Below the pieces are notes generated by a model. It saw nothing but the letters and a program-made list of their open reading frames with translations, did not search any database and was not told where the DNA came from. From the NCBI GenBank assembly GCA_012845835.1, contig JABAKD010000023.1, positions 1,537,343 to 1,601,342 of the forward strand: 64,000 nucleotides of DNA, read 5' to 3'. Below, piece after piece: positions 38,901 through 45,960 of this stretch; positions within the stretch are counted from its first letter, which is position 1; every line of letters begins with the position of its first letter. The DNA is from Undaria pinnatifida (Eukaryota > Sar > Phaeophyceae > Laminariales > Alariaceae). The translations under genes were made by a program, and so were the position numbers.

Positions 38901-41900
38901 ATTTTCACACTCCGCAGCGAGTGGCACGCAATGTACACGGTTGTGTTGTAGGGTGCCTTTGCGTTCGATTCTAGACCCTCCACCGATGCGTGTACCACAG
39001 GGAAAACATCCGACGAATAAACTCGATTAAAAAATCCTCGGTCGACTGAAATGGTATGTTGGTATTTTTTGGCCAACCGGCTGCGTCGGTCCGTCCCATC
39101 ACGTTCAGCTGAATCACAACACAACACGGCGCGTATGTATAAATTCCATGCGCCACTCCATGACCCCAATTTTTTGCCCCCAGGGTAGCGACAGGTTTTG
39201 CGGAGCATTCGATGGCAATCCAAACAAATGTTAAAACTACTGCTCGCGCGAACGCGAGAATGATTCTGCCATACGCCTGTTCCGTGGTATTGAACTATCA
39301 CCGACGACAAAAAGTAAGTTGTAGCTGTGTGCACGACTGTTGACGCGATTTCGTGTTTCCTCTTTCGCCGTCTTGTTGTCCCCGCCACGTGAAAAAAGAG
39401 ATCTTTCAGGGAACTCCCTTTCAACCCTTCCATCCGACCTCTTCGCTGATATGGGATTGCTGCAATATCTGTAAGTATTTCGTGCGTAGTTCTTCAACTT
39501 TGTACGCGTAATTTTTGTTTCTGAACGCAAAGGCCGTTTCGGAGAAGAGGAATGGGAAAACACTGTGCACGTAGTGTGTTATAACCACCCGGTCGCCCCT
39601 TAAGTCGTCAAGGTTGAACGGTCGGTTGTTCTAGCCGGACAGAAGAGTATGGGAACACCCGGAGACACGACGATTACCTTGAATGGTCAAGGCTGGGTTC
39701 ACGGAAAATGGTGGGTTTCAGGGTGGTTGAGATGTTTCTGGTATCGATAGATGACGTGCTATACGATAGAGGTGCACGACATTGTTTGTGAGATTCTTCA
39801 TTTTAAGAGGTTGAGACCTGTCCCAAAAAACTGATGAGTAGAAATCTGAAATGCTACCGGTAGAGAAATCTCATGGCTTAGGTAAATGACGAAAAACGTG
39901 CAAAGTCATCACGAATTCATGACGATTTCGGGTGAAGGACCCCACTCATTAAGAAACGGTTTCTGACCAAACGTGATACCTATATCGTTGAACGCTTTGT
40001 GCATACATACCGGGAAAACACTGTATAATGGCACAAAGCCGTAAATATAATCTATGATTTGAGCAAGCCGTGCGTGGGCGGCGTGCCGCATGACGACGTG
40101 TGACCGCTTAATGTCACGCAAAGTCTCTCGTGCTGCGGATTCCACGGCGCCCCCTGTATGCCGCTGTTGACCTGTGGATAGCTCTGTTTTTTTATCGCTG
40201 TTGTAGCCACGCCTTCGGCCAAAACCTTACAGACTCTGCTGAAAAGCCTATTCCCATGGCGCGGGTCGCACGGTTTGGGGCATTTTTTTTCTTCCTTGTT
40301 TTTCCCGACGAGCTCTTTAATCGAAGAACAAATAGTTTGTCGGAACAATGGACCCGATTGTGTCTACTTTTAAGACAATCGAATAAAACCCTTGATCGGA
40401 TGGGGCGAACGAATTCCTTCGACATCATGTGCTCGGGCGATGTTGGTATTGAGCTGGTCATGTTTGGAGCTCAAATGTTTCTTTGAAAATGCTGCACCCT
40501 AACCAAATTGCCAGCATTAGCAATTCGACGATTTCCGCGTGCGTCAGAATACGCCTTGCGCTTGCTCCTTGTTGGCAAGAGGGTTGATCCGTACAAGGCG
40601 CCCCTCGACTAGCAAGAGTGAAAACACCGACCGAATAGGATTCCAGCATTATTCCTTTTAATTTTTTTTTCGGAGCCCTCGCGCAGATATATCTGTACCC
40701 CGCTTCTGAAATCTTCTGCTTTCCGATGACAACGTGGATTATATCAGGCTGTTGAATGGGAATCAATTATCGAGCCTGCCCGTGGATGCCTTCACGGGTT
40801 TACCGTATATGGTAGCAATGTGAGTGCCGTAGATACCCCTCCTTTATGATGGAACTCACCGGAAGGAAAAAGCTTTTCAAAGGTTTGAACGAGGTCTTTT
40901 GCAGATGTTCTACCGTTCGGGGGCAAAGGAGCGTCACGTTGGGATTTCGTGTCCATATTTAGAGATCTGCAGCACAACTACGCGGTTTGATGTACCCATG
41001 CGTAAGGGTAGGCCCATAAACACTGGAGGGCATGGCCGGCTGCATTGTTTATGTAGGACACCTGGGGTGAAGTATGTTTATCCATTTGAAACACATTATT
41101 CGGGGATCGGCATTTCTAATCGATTGGGGTTCGATTTTCAACATATTGCACCGTTTTTAGCGCTGTACAAACTTACTCTTTGGTGTAGTATCGTCGATGG
41201 AAACGCCTTCACTAGACAGTGAATCCATTGAACAAGCAGCCACATACATGTAGAAGACTGGCGACACGTGTTGAACGCTTGTAGAGTTATGTTCGCGTAC
41301 TTGCAAGTGTGAACGTGGGTCATATATGGCGTTGTGTACCTTGGACGCTTTCGATTTTCCTGGCTATGGCATATATCGGTTTCACTTCTAATCACATCGT
41401 CGGGGAACGTGTACAGTACGGGGGGCGCAGGTACATCGAGAAACATTTTGAACGCGCTCTTTGTTCAACTTAACTCAAGCAAAACGTTTAGAATGCCCAC
41501 GTAGCAGAGGTCGCGCGTAGATGATATATTTTCCTCTCCACAAAAAGATCTTAAGATCCCTTTCTTCGATCCGACTCGACAGGCAACTGAATGACAACAT
41601 TTTGACGTCGCTGCCCGAAGGAATATTCGATGGCGTGGGATCTCTTGGCACCTTCGCGCAGCTGTGAGTGCCTCTCCGTCGCGTCGTTGATCGACCTTGC
41701 TGACTACCATGGACGTGAGCAATATTCCGAAAAAGGTGGCTAGGTACCTTTGCCCCTGTGCACAACTGTCATTTTCCTAACGACCCAGATATATAATCGA
41801 TGAAAATGCGACCTACTTTCAACAACACGATTTTGTGCACATGATATGCGAATCACGACTACAATAGTTAACAGTTGGTATTGCATTTGACGAGCACGAC

Positions 41901-44900
41901 CGGGGCATATAACTTGTCATCGTTAGTCAAACACAACATGTACTGTTGTGTGTTTTCATCCACGCGCTTCACCGACGTATCTTTGCCTTTCCTGCTGCAC
42001 CGAATATATGTGTCACCATTCAGGGATATGTCAGGAAACACGGGCCTGCAATGCATCCCCGCCGCGTAAGTGATGTGGGTGGGGGGTTGATGATCATGGT
42101 TTGGTGCTCGTAGGCGCGTGTGGAGGATGTTGTGTCTTGCTTGCGGTCTTTGTTTTGGCCTAGATTTCAAGCAATCGCACCCAGTTGTAATACATCGGAG
42201 GGGTGCCATCATGCCGAAGATGTTCCGCCCTCGCATTGAATGCGAGGGATGGAGTTGTTCCGGCCTCTCGTTCACCGTTTTCTCGACAATATTTGCCTCC
42301 TGCGGATGTAAAACTGATAGCGACGGGAATCATTCATCGTGTATGATGTCACTGGCGCGTGTGCGGCCAACTTATCCCCTTCCGTCGATCTGGTCTATAA
42401 CGAAGACTTCTTCGCAACTTCAATTGCTTTCTTGCGTCGTTTCGAAAAACGCAGAACATTCTCCGATGAGTCCATTTCTGTCACCGCTACACTGGCCGAC
42501 CCCTCTGGAGTGTGCGGTAAGAATCAACAGGGGATCAAGGCTACAGTAAGGGGGTACCCCCATTTTCACTGATGTGTTTGATCCACTCGCACGAGTAGCT
42601 CTGTACCCTACGGATAAAGATGGTTTAGGCACTTGTTTTGACGCAGCTTAGATCACCTTTGCATTGCGGATTAACTTCGTCAATGTATAACATGAAGAAA
42701 ACGCAATATCGCATAGGAACAAAGGGGGTACTCGCGCGAGTGACCCCTAGCCACTGAAATAAAAGGCCCAAAAGGGGACCCCCCTACCGTAGCCTGGGTC
42801 AGGGCACAAGAAGAAATGACATGCTCGATCCAGTGATGCCGGCGACGTAGAAGGTCTACCGATGTCAACGAATGGACAGCATGTCGTTATCAACAGAAAT
42901 TGGATTAGGCCTTACCCGTACAATGGTGATGGAGCACCTTGATTGCGTGTTTCGGGGGCAATGCGTCGACCTACGGTCTATAACTTACCGAGCATTCTGT
43001 CGGGCTATGATATTATCAATCAACTGGATGCGTTGTTGACGTCAATCGATGTCCCCTGCGTCGGACAAGGTTCGATCTATGACGACTACTCCCCCGGCAA
43101 CGACGCGAAAAGTTGCCAAACATAACTATGCCCTGTCGTACCCCGTGCCCTCTGTTGTCTGCCGCACGCGCAAACTGACGAACAGAATGTGCCCCAGCCA
43201 TCGCGATTACGTGTGCAGATGGTCAAGCTTGTTACCCTGGGGCCGAAGGTTTCACCTGCGGCGGTAGGTTACATTTTAGGTTTCTATTCTGACAACACTT
43301 CGCTACTGCCGCGGATGTGTACCAACGTGCCTTCTCGTTTCTACATCACTAGTAACAGAAATCGCGCACAGTAGGTCGCACAAACAGAACGAAGGGTAAG
43401 GAAGGAAAGGCAGAAAAATGAGCACCTCTTTGAAACGTCACCGTGAGCGGCTCCGCGCCAATCAAGCTTCGATTTGCCGTGCGTTTCTGTGATTGTTTAT
43501 GTTCGATCACCCGTATTCTTCTGCATGGGGCACGTTGAGAATGGTGCAACTTCAAGTATAAGGGTTCTTACGCCGTCCTGAACTATTTCACATGTTCACG
43601 TATGAGCCTCTGCAATGACTTCCGCGGGTGTCATTCGAGGCAGACGACGCTCACAAAATACCGCCATAACGAGCGCCTCGGCGTTTCTTCAGGACAGGGA
43701 ACGGGGTAAATGTGTCCCAAGCGGGGTCATATAAACCAGCGTCATCAGCACCAAAGCCCGACCAACTCCATTATCCTCGAAACGTTGTTTCGCTAAAAAA
43801 GAAGAAAACTGGCGCAACGCGTACCTTATCAAATGCGGAACCGTTACTATTCACAGTATCAAGAATGTTCCACTTGACGTTCAGAAAGCACATCAACTCT
43901 ACGAATACCTGTGGAATAAGAAGAGGCTGCGCGTGCATTTTTTGAGGCCCTTACCCTGAGTTCCACCAATCCGCACCCAACACTAGATACGAAGAATGTT
44001 CGGAAGTACAACCCCATGATTCAACGCTCACCATGGCAAACGAAAAAAACTTGAAACGCAACTGGCCATCGAACAACATGTAGCACTTCCCCCCCGTAAA
44101 GCAATCGGGTTGACATAAACACGTTGGCGCATACGATGGTACTCCCATGCCAGGCTTTGTCATTACGACGACGTATCGGCGTTCGCAAATCTTACGGATA
44201 AGAAATATTTTCATGCGATCAAAGTCGTCCAAGATGCGCTTAACACGTGGTTTTACTTGAATCGTTCGCTCCATCCGCCGTGATTCCGTGCCGCCAATTT
44301 AACTATGCAGCGTGCGACCCAGGGACCAGCATGTGCGGTGATCCCCACATGCAAGGCCTCCGCGGCCAGCAGATTGACTGGTCCGGCGTCGACAACGGCT
44401 GGTACTGCATGGTCTCTGATGAAACCGATAGCTTCGGCGTCAACGTCCGAGTCACCGCTCCTCTACCCGAGGAGTTTCCTGACCGTCAGCTCATTACCGG
44501 TCTTAGCGTCATGTCACAGGGTCATTCGCTTATTATCGAAGTGACGAACCCGTACGATGTCAACACCGGCGGCTGTCCCCCCGACATTTCCCCCTGCCTT
44601 TCCAACGGCGGGCTCCGTGCCATTGTCGACGGCGAGGAGGTAAACGACCTACTTCGGTTCTCCAGGGACGAGAACGTGACGGACGGCATTTCTATGTCGG
44701 CGTCCAATCTACCGGTAGAGTGTCGCCAGTTCGGAGGGGACATGATATGGGCTCGCATGTACGACGAGATGTTGCACGGACAGCGCGATTTGGCCGTAGA
44801 GGAAAACTTCGAGGACTGGATCCTACGTTTCGATCACGTGGCCGCCCCGGACTGGTGCTCTCAGTTTATCGCGCAGAACGACCTCGCCGATGTGCAGTCC

Positions 44901-45236
44901 ATCTATTCCCTGTTCAAAATTGTGACTGCATCTGTCACCGTGCGCCTCAACGTCGGCACCAACTTCCAAGGCAATGGGGAGCGGGACTGGGATGGTCGTG
45001 TCCTCCCTGACTTGGAGTTCTGGCAGATGGACGTAGGTCTCGACGGTCTGTCTCTGGACAACAACTCGCTCAATGGCCTTTTGGGTGGGACGGCCCGCCC
45101 GGTGCTGGACAAGAACGGACGCAAGGTTATGCGAGGGTACGGGGCGATCCGCGGAACTGTCGAGGACTACCGCGTGTCAAGCCCCCTCGGCACCGACTTT
45201 GTCCTTTCCACCAAGAATCAGAGCATCTCCACCTAA
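17857..45236 (+). CDS. Secreted LRR protein with C-terminal GDPH (vWD-like) domain, multi-exon
   Basis: Exons supported by splice sites and phase: 17857-17920, 18303-18345, 19111-19200, 20565-20636, 21866-21940, 22676-22747, 39399-39470, 40748-40819, 41583-41663, 42024-42065, 43186-43263, 44311-45236. The product has a signal peptide, a short Cys segment, an LRR N-cap, six LRRs of 24-27 residues (LxxNxLxxLPxxxF), a Cys cap, a Cys-rich linker and about 307 residues with CGDPHM. It is probably exported and binds ligands or forms part of the cell surface; the ligand is unknown. LRR exons are phase 2-2, as expected for exon shuffling. One join is unresolved: exon 42065 ends in phase 2, while the linker at 43186 starts in phase 1, so one or more exons in 42,066-43,185 are missing from this model. 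The 16.6-kb intron full of transposons means that two neighbouring genes cannot be excluded. Confidence 0.72.
18303..18345 (+). CDS. LRR gene exon 2: short Cys-containing linker
   Basis: 43 nt between acceptor CTGACCCAG and donor GTGAGT. Joined to exon 1 it encodes GVNDCLVTCSAKTTV, entering in phase 1 and leaving in phase 2, exactly what exons 1 and 3 need. The two Cys residues fit an N-terminal LRR cap. Confidence 0.6.
19111..19200 (+). CDS. LRR gene exon 3: N-terminal LRR cap
   Basis: 90 nt after acceptor CTTCGTTTAG. It encodes DLSDCNLTDNDLPDLEACL and continues to GRGSITEM, and ends before GTACGG. The wording DLSDCNLTDNDL is LRR-like with capping Cys residues. The donor is weaker than the others. 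Without splicing, the frame reaches a stop at about 19,291-19,293. Confidence 0.65.
20565..20636 (+). CDS. LRR gene exon 4: one 24-residue LRR
   Basis: 72 nt between TTCTGCAG and GTAAGT, phase 2-2. It encodes YLGNNGLTNIPADIF followed by LSMDAVVQL, a full repeat with the LxxNxLxxIPxxxF pattern. Confidence 0.85.
21866..21940 (+). CDS. LRR gene exon 5: one 25-residue LRR
   Basis: 75 nt between CTGCCAG and GTGAGT, phase 2-2. It encodes SLNDNALSTIDKDAFQPL and then ASSLAFL. One codon is extra compared with the 72-nt standard. Confidence 0.82.
22676..22747 (+). CDS. LRR gene exon 6: one 24-residue LRR
   Basis: 72 nt between TTTCCTCAG and GTAAGT, phase 2-2. It encodes FLTNCMLDSVPAGLFDNM and then GSVLIL. 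A foldback repeat begins about 30 bp after the donor. Confidence 0.83.
22780..23480 (-). repeat. Foldback family F, copy III (single minus arm)
   Basis: A full-length arm in minus orientation inside the intron after LRR exon 6. C-rich blocks at about 22,897-23,025 mirror the G-rich blocks of plus arms. Its inner end at about 23,455 reads CTCACAGCTGGAGTG and is followed by AT-rich DNA. The landmark GGAGTCGCCGACCTATATCC lies at about 23,345. No partner arm was found close by. Confidence 0.75.
23481..24789. other. Intron sequence between foldback copies III and IV
   Basis: No LRR exon or other gene was recognised. The minus and plus open frames are short and uncharacteristic. Confidence 0.4.
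24790..27790. repeat. Foldback family F, copy IV: paired long inverted arms around a 1.6-kb core
   Basis: A minus arm (about 24,790-25,490) and a plus arm (about 27,110-27,790) face each other, so the C-rich and G-rich parts lie at the outer ends. Both arms carry the landmarks TAGGTCGGCGACTCC, the CGCCTAGACCTAGCACCACG block or its complement, and at the outer edge CAAACGCCCCACCT or its complement GTGGGGCGTTTGAG. The core (25,491-27,109) has no transposase. It shows weak, spaced similarity to itself, with words such as AACCGAGACTTCT and AACCGACTTCGCT. This is the best candidate for a complete element of the family. Confidence 0.7.
27791..28655. other. Intron sequence, diverged repeat shared with 1.6-2.0 kb
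   Basis: Blocks at about 27,840-27,970 and 28,190-28,400 are recognisably related to 1890-2010 and, inverted, to 1580-1800. The best shared words are TTTTCTTGTGCAC, GCAGCACT and CCTCGTCGA. It seems to travel with family F arms. No gene was seen. Confidence 0.4.
28656..28754 (+). repeat. Three tandem copies of a 33-bp unit
   Basis: Units start at 28,656, 28,689 and 28,722, each with GGGACAAATGCATG or a one-base variant followed by CACTCACTG. The 33-bp period keeps one frame open (LIRDKCMPLTG twice and a variant), but the frame ends soon after and no gene context supports it. Confidence 0.85.
28755..29649. other. Intron sequence without recognised genes
   Basis: No domain-bearing frame was seen. 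A partial copy of element D lies at about 29,365-29,440 (CGCTTCTCGCTTGTCTCGCTCAG). Confidence 0.4.
29650..30365 (+). repeat. Dispersed element D, copy in plus orientation
   Basis: The partner of 15,187-16,115 in the opposite orientation. It ends with CGCTTGTCTCGCTCAGCC and the GAGCCGCCCCCCGAAGACG block. The sequence is diverged and non-coding as far as I can see. Confidence 0.6.
30480..30665 (+). repeat. Dispersed element D, partial third copy
   Basis: It carries the same order of landmarks as the end of the previous copy: a CTTCTCGATTGCTTTGCTCGG variant, then GCGCCCCCCGAAGGCGG, then the CCAGTTCCG and GGCCGAGAC words also found in the 15.2-kb copy. The last two words are absent from the 29.65-kb copy as I read it. 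Confidence 0.55.
31100..31564 (+). repeat. 5' LTR of Copia-2
   Basis: It starts TGTTAGCACATAGCC. The other LTR reads TGTTATGGAAATATTTGCAC at the same place, so about 11 bp were lost here or gained there. The two LTRs stay alignable up to the CCATAATAG/CCATACTAG word. Confidence 0.8.
31801..32299 (+). other. Copia-2 leader and degenerate 5' gag region
   Basis: This stretch lies between the 5' LTR and the first recognisable gag frame. Frames are broken and no motif can be named. Confidence 0.45.
32300..37209 (+). pseudogene. Copia-2 gag-pol remnants, multiple frameshifts and stops
   Basis: Pieces in order: a gag-like region at about 32,340-33,170, including AKAALNALFEVDTQEARRAC and NPVDFFSKGCELKLRLETL; an aspartic protease in 33,176-33,910 with LVDSGASENYVD; an integrase zinc region with RLWHRRMGHVDSKSLDVLT and CSAC at about 34,015-34,140, then a stop; an integrase core with HVLRADKGTEFTS and QIGANERAGRTIMN (34,347-34,838); a Ser/Pro/Arg/Gly-rich spacer in another frame (34,766-35,734); reverse transcriptase with MDVSTAFLYANIQEQVFVKQ and YVDDLFLAGN (35,790-36,299); a frame change near 36,297; and RNase H with STMEAELVASPLK (36,772-37,209). 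In-frame stops near 34,143, 34,329, 35,732, 36,661 and 36,724 and several frame changes rule out a working polyprotein. Confidence 0.9.
37401..37410 (+). promoter_or_regulatory. Polypurine tract of Copia-2
   Basis: TGAGGAGGAG directly precedes the TGTTATGG start of the 3' LTR, as expected for plus-strand priming. It fixes the inner border of the 3' LTR. Confidence 0.7.
37411..37891 (+). repeat. 3' LTR of Copia-2
   Basis: About 481 bp, matching 31,100-31,564 over its whole length with scattered substitutions and small gaps. Confidence 0.8.
38325..38525 (+). repeat. Intron repeat R, copy 1
   Basis: Related to 39,805-40,010: CCTCTCCCAAAGAAATG here aligns with CCTGTCCCAAAAAACTG there, followed by shared AATGCTACC, TCATGGC/CCATGGC, CGTGCAAAGT and TATCGT words. 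It lies about 0.9 kb before an LRR exon, as does copy 2. Confidence 0.55.
38762..39433 (-). other. Long antisense open frame, unassigned
   Basis: A 223-codon minus-strand frame without stops that overlaps the plus-strand LRR exon at 39399-39470. It has scattered Cys residues but no recognisable domain. The overlap with a well-supported exon argues for chance, while the length is more than usual for this base composition. Treated as probably not a gene. Confidence 0.2.
39399..39470 (+). CDS. LRR gene exon 7: one 24-residue LRR
   Basis: 72 nt ending before GTAAGT, phase 2-2. It encodes DLSGNSLSTLPSDLFADM and then GLLQYL. The acceptor taken is GTGAAAAAAG|A, because it gives exactly 72 nt and the right phase. 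The prettier CTTTCAG|G ten bases later would remove the start of the repeat and break the phase. Confidence 0.78.
39805..40010 (+). repeat. Intron repeat R, copy 2
   Basis: A diverged copy of 38,325-38,525. It sits about 0.75-0.95 kb upstream of the LRR exon at 40,748, a spacing like that of copy 1 to exon 7. This suggests that exon and flanking intron were duplicated together. Confidence 0.55.
40748..40819 (+). CDS. LRR gene exon 8: one 24-residue LRR
   Basis: 72 nt between ATATCAG and GTGAGT, phase 2-2. It encodes LLNGNQLSSLPVDAFTGL and then PYMVAM, a close match to the repeat consensus. Confidence 0.85.
41583..41663 (+). CDS. LRR gene exon 9: one 27-residue LRR
   Basis: 81 nt between CTCGACAG and GTGAGT, phase 2-2. 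It encodes QLNDNILTSLPEGIFDGV and then GSLGTFAQL. It is nine bases longer than the standard, which keeps the frame and lengthens the repeat's end. Confidence 0.83.
42024..42065 (+). CDS. LRR gene exon 10: C-terminal LRR cap with Cys
   Basis: 42 nt between CACCATTCAG and GTAAGT, entering and leaving in phase 2. It encodes DMSGNTGLQCIPA, a shortened last repeat with a capping Cys. This marks the end of the LRR solenoid. Confidence 0.8.
42327..42516 (+). CDS. Putative extra exon of the LRR gene (uncertain)
   Basis: An open frame after the TAG at about 42,318-42,320 reads SFIVYDVTGACAANL and continues to SVTATLADPSGVC, ending in phase 1 before the donor GTAAGA at 42,517. It looks like a beta-rich extracellular segment and lies between the cap and the GDPH domain. 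No acceptor was found that gives the phase 2 entry required by exon 10, so its use is unproven. An inverted-repeat element begins 17 bp after the donor. Confidence 0.35.
42533..42800 (+). mobile_element. Small inverted-repeat element family M, complete copy (268 bp)
   Basis: It starts GATCAAGGCTACAGTAAGGG and ends with the near complement CCCTACCGTAGCCTGGGTC. It is flanked by AGGG at 42,529-42,532 and again at 42,801-42,804, a 4-bp target-site duplication. It has no coding capacity, so it is a MITE-like element. It sits in an intron of the LRR gene. A related complete copy lies at 49,139-49,378, with fragments near 12.9, 17.0 and 52.3 kb. Confidence 0.8.
42961..43111 (+). CDS. Putative extra exon of the LRR gene (uncertain)
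   Basis: The frame reads PTVYNLPSILSGYDIINQL, then SIDVPCVGQGSIYDDYSPG, and could leave in phase 1 at a weak donor (GTTGCC, 43,112), which would fit the phase 1 entry of 43,186. The amino-acid composition looks like real protein and the position is right. The intron would be only 74 bp and its donor is poor, so support is limited. The 5' border is not resolved. Confidence 0.35.
43186..43263 (+). CDS. LRR gene exon 11: Cys-rich linker
   Basis: 78 nt between GACGAACAG and donor GTAGGT, phase 1-1. It encodes CAPAIAITCADGQACYPG and then AEGFTCG. Its exit phase matches the last exon, giving TCG joined to ACDPGTSMCGDPHM. Regular Cys spacing suggests a small disulfide-bonded linker before the GDPH domain. 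The acceptor could also lie a few codons further in. Confidence 0.55.
44311..45236 (+). CDS. LRR gene exon 12: GDPH / vWD-like C-terminal domain
   Basis: 926 nt from acceptor AACTATGCAG to stop TAA at 45,234-45,236. Near the start it reads MCGDPHMQGLRGQQIDWSG, matching the GDPHxxxxxG(x)xxxF/W opening of von Willebrand D-like domains. Further landmarks are GWYCMVSDETDSFGVNVRV, SHSLIIEVTNPYDV-like wording (GHSLIIEVTNPYDVN), Cys pairs around GGCPPDISPC, and a last part with TDFVLSTKNQSIST. The domain is probably extracellular. The continuous 308-codon frame, with no decay, suggests that the gene is under selection or was until recently. Confidence 0.85.
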
Positions 45237-45519
45237 GGTAGTACTCCACGAGGATCTGACAGCGCGAAATATCTGCTCCACGCGGGGCCAAGAATGCAAA
45301 CTGCAGCAATCCACTGCTTGTTGTTTTCCGTGTTGAACGATTTGCCAACGGGCGCAGGGGGTGGTGACGTAAATGGTACAAGTAAGAAGAACGGTTTTTA
45401 GTTGATTCTGGAGTGCGGACGGAGGGGAGGCAGATGTTGCCTAAACACTTCACGTCAAGTTACCGATCACCACCCCCTCGCCCCATAGAGCATCATGCCC
45501 TGGGATTTCTGGCGTCGAG

Positions 45520-45564
45520 GAATTTCACTAACAACCTCTTGACCCTCGACACCGATGGTTTATA
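45520..45564 (+). pseudogene. Broken LRR exon downstream of the gene
   Basis: After an AG at 45,518-45,519 the frame reads NFTNNLLTLDTDGL and then TAG. This fits the first two thirds of the LRR exon pattern (xLxxNxLTxLPxDxF) in the same phase. It lies about 280 bp past the stop codon of the LRR gene. It may be a relic of a second LRR array or a rearranged exon. Confidence 0.5.
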
Positions 45565-45774
45565 GAGTTACACAATTAAATATGTAGAGTTGAGATAGGT
45601 GAGATGTAAGCATCAAACCCTGGAATATATTGACGGAGGCAAGATGCAGGACGTACGTTCGCTGACGTGCCGGCGTCGCGTCGGTTACTTCGAATCACAG
45701 GCTCTGAAGGGTTGTATGGGAAAGGCGTGATACAACGGAGGTGCACCACTTTTTTTTTTCGGAGGTTCCTCCAG

Positions 45775-45960
45775 TTGGGAACTTGAGACATGTCCGTCCT
45801 CAACAGGTGGTTTTGATGAATACATAGTTGCTACCGGATAAATCTTCCCAATAACCTAGGTGCAGAACGAGAATCGTGAGCAGAAGTAGTGCCCATTTCC
45901 ATCAATATTTGGTCAAGAATCCCGTCGTTAAGAAAGGAAAATAGCCACAATTTTCCACTT
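45775..45960 (+). repeat. Intron repeat R, copy 3
   Basis: Diverged similarity to 38,325-38,525 and 39,805-40,010: CTTGAGACATGTCC, TTGCTACCGG, AAGAA and CATTTCC words in the same order, preceded by GGAGGTGCACCAC as in copy 2 (GAGGTGCACGAC). It lies beyond the LRR gene but close to the broken LRR exon. Confidence 0.4.

Noticed and set aside
39410-39470. Shorter version of LRR exon 7 from the CTTTCAG acceptor
   Set aside because: It gives 61 nt, the wrong entry phase and a truncated repeat, while 39399 gives the standard 72 nt and phase 2.
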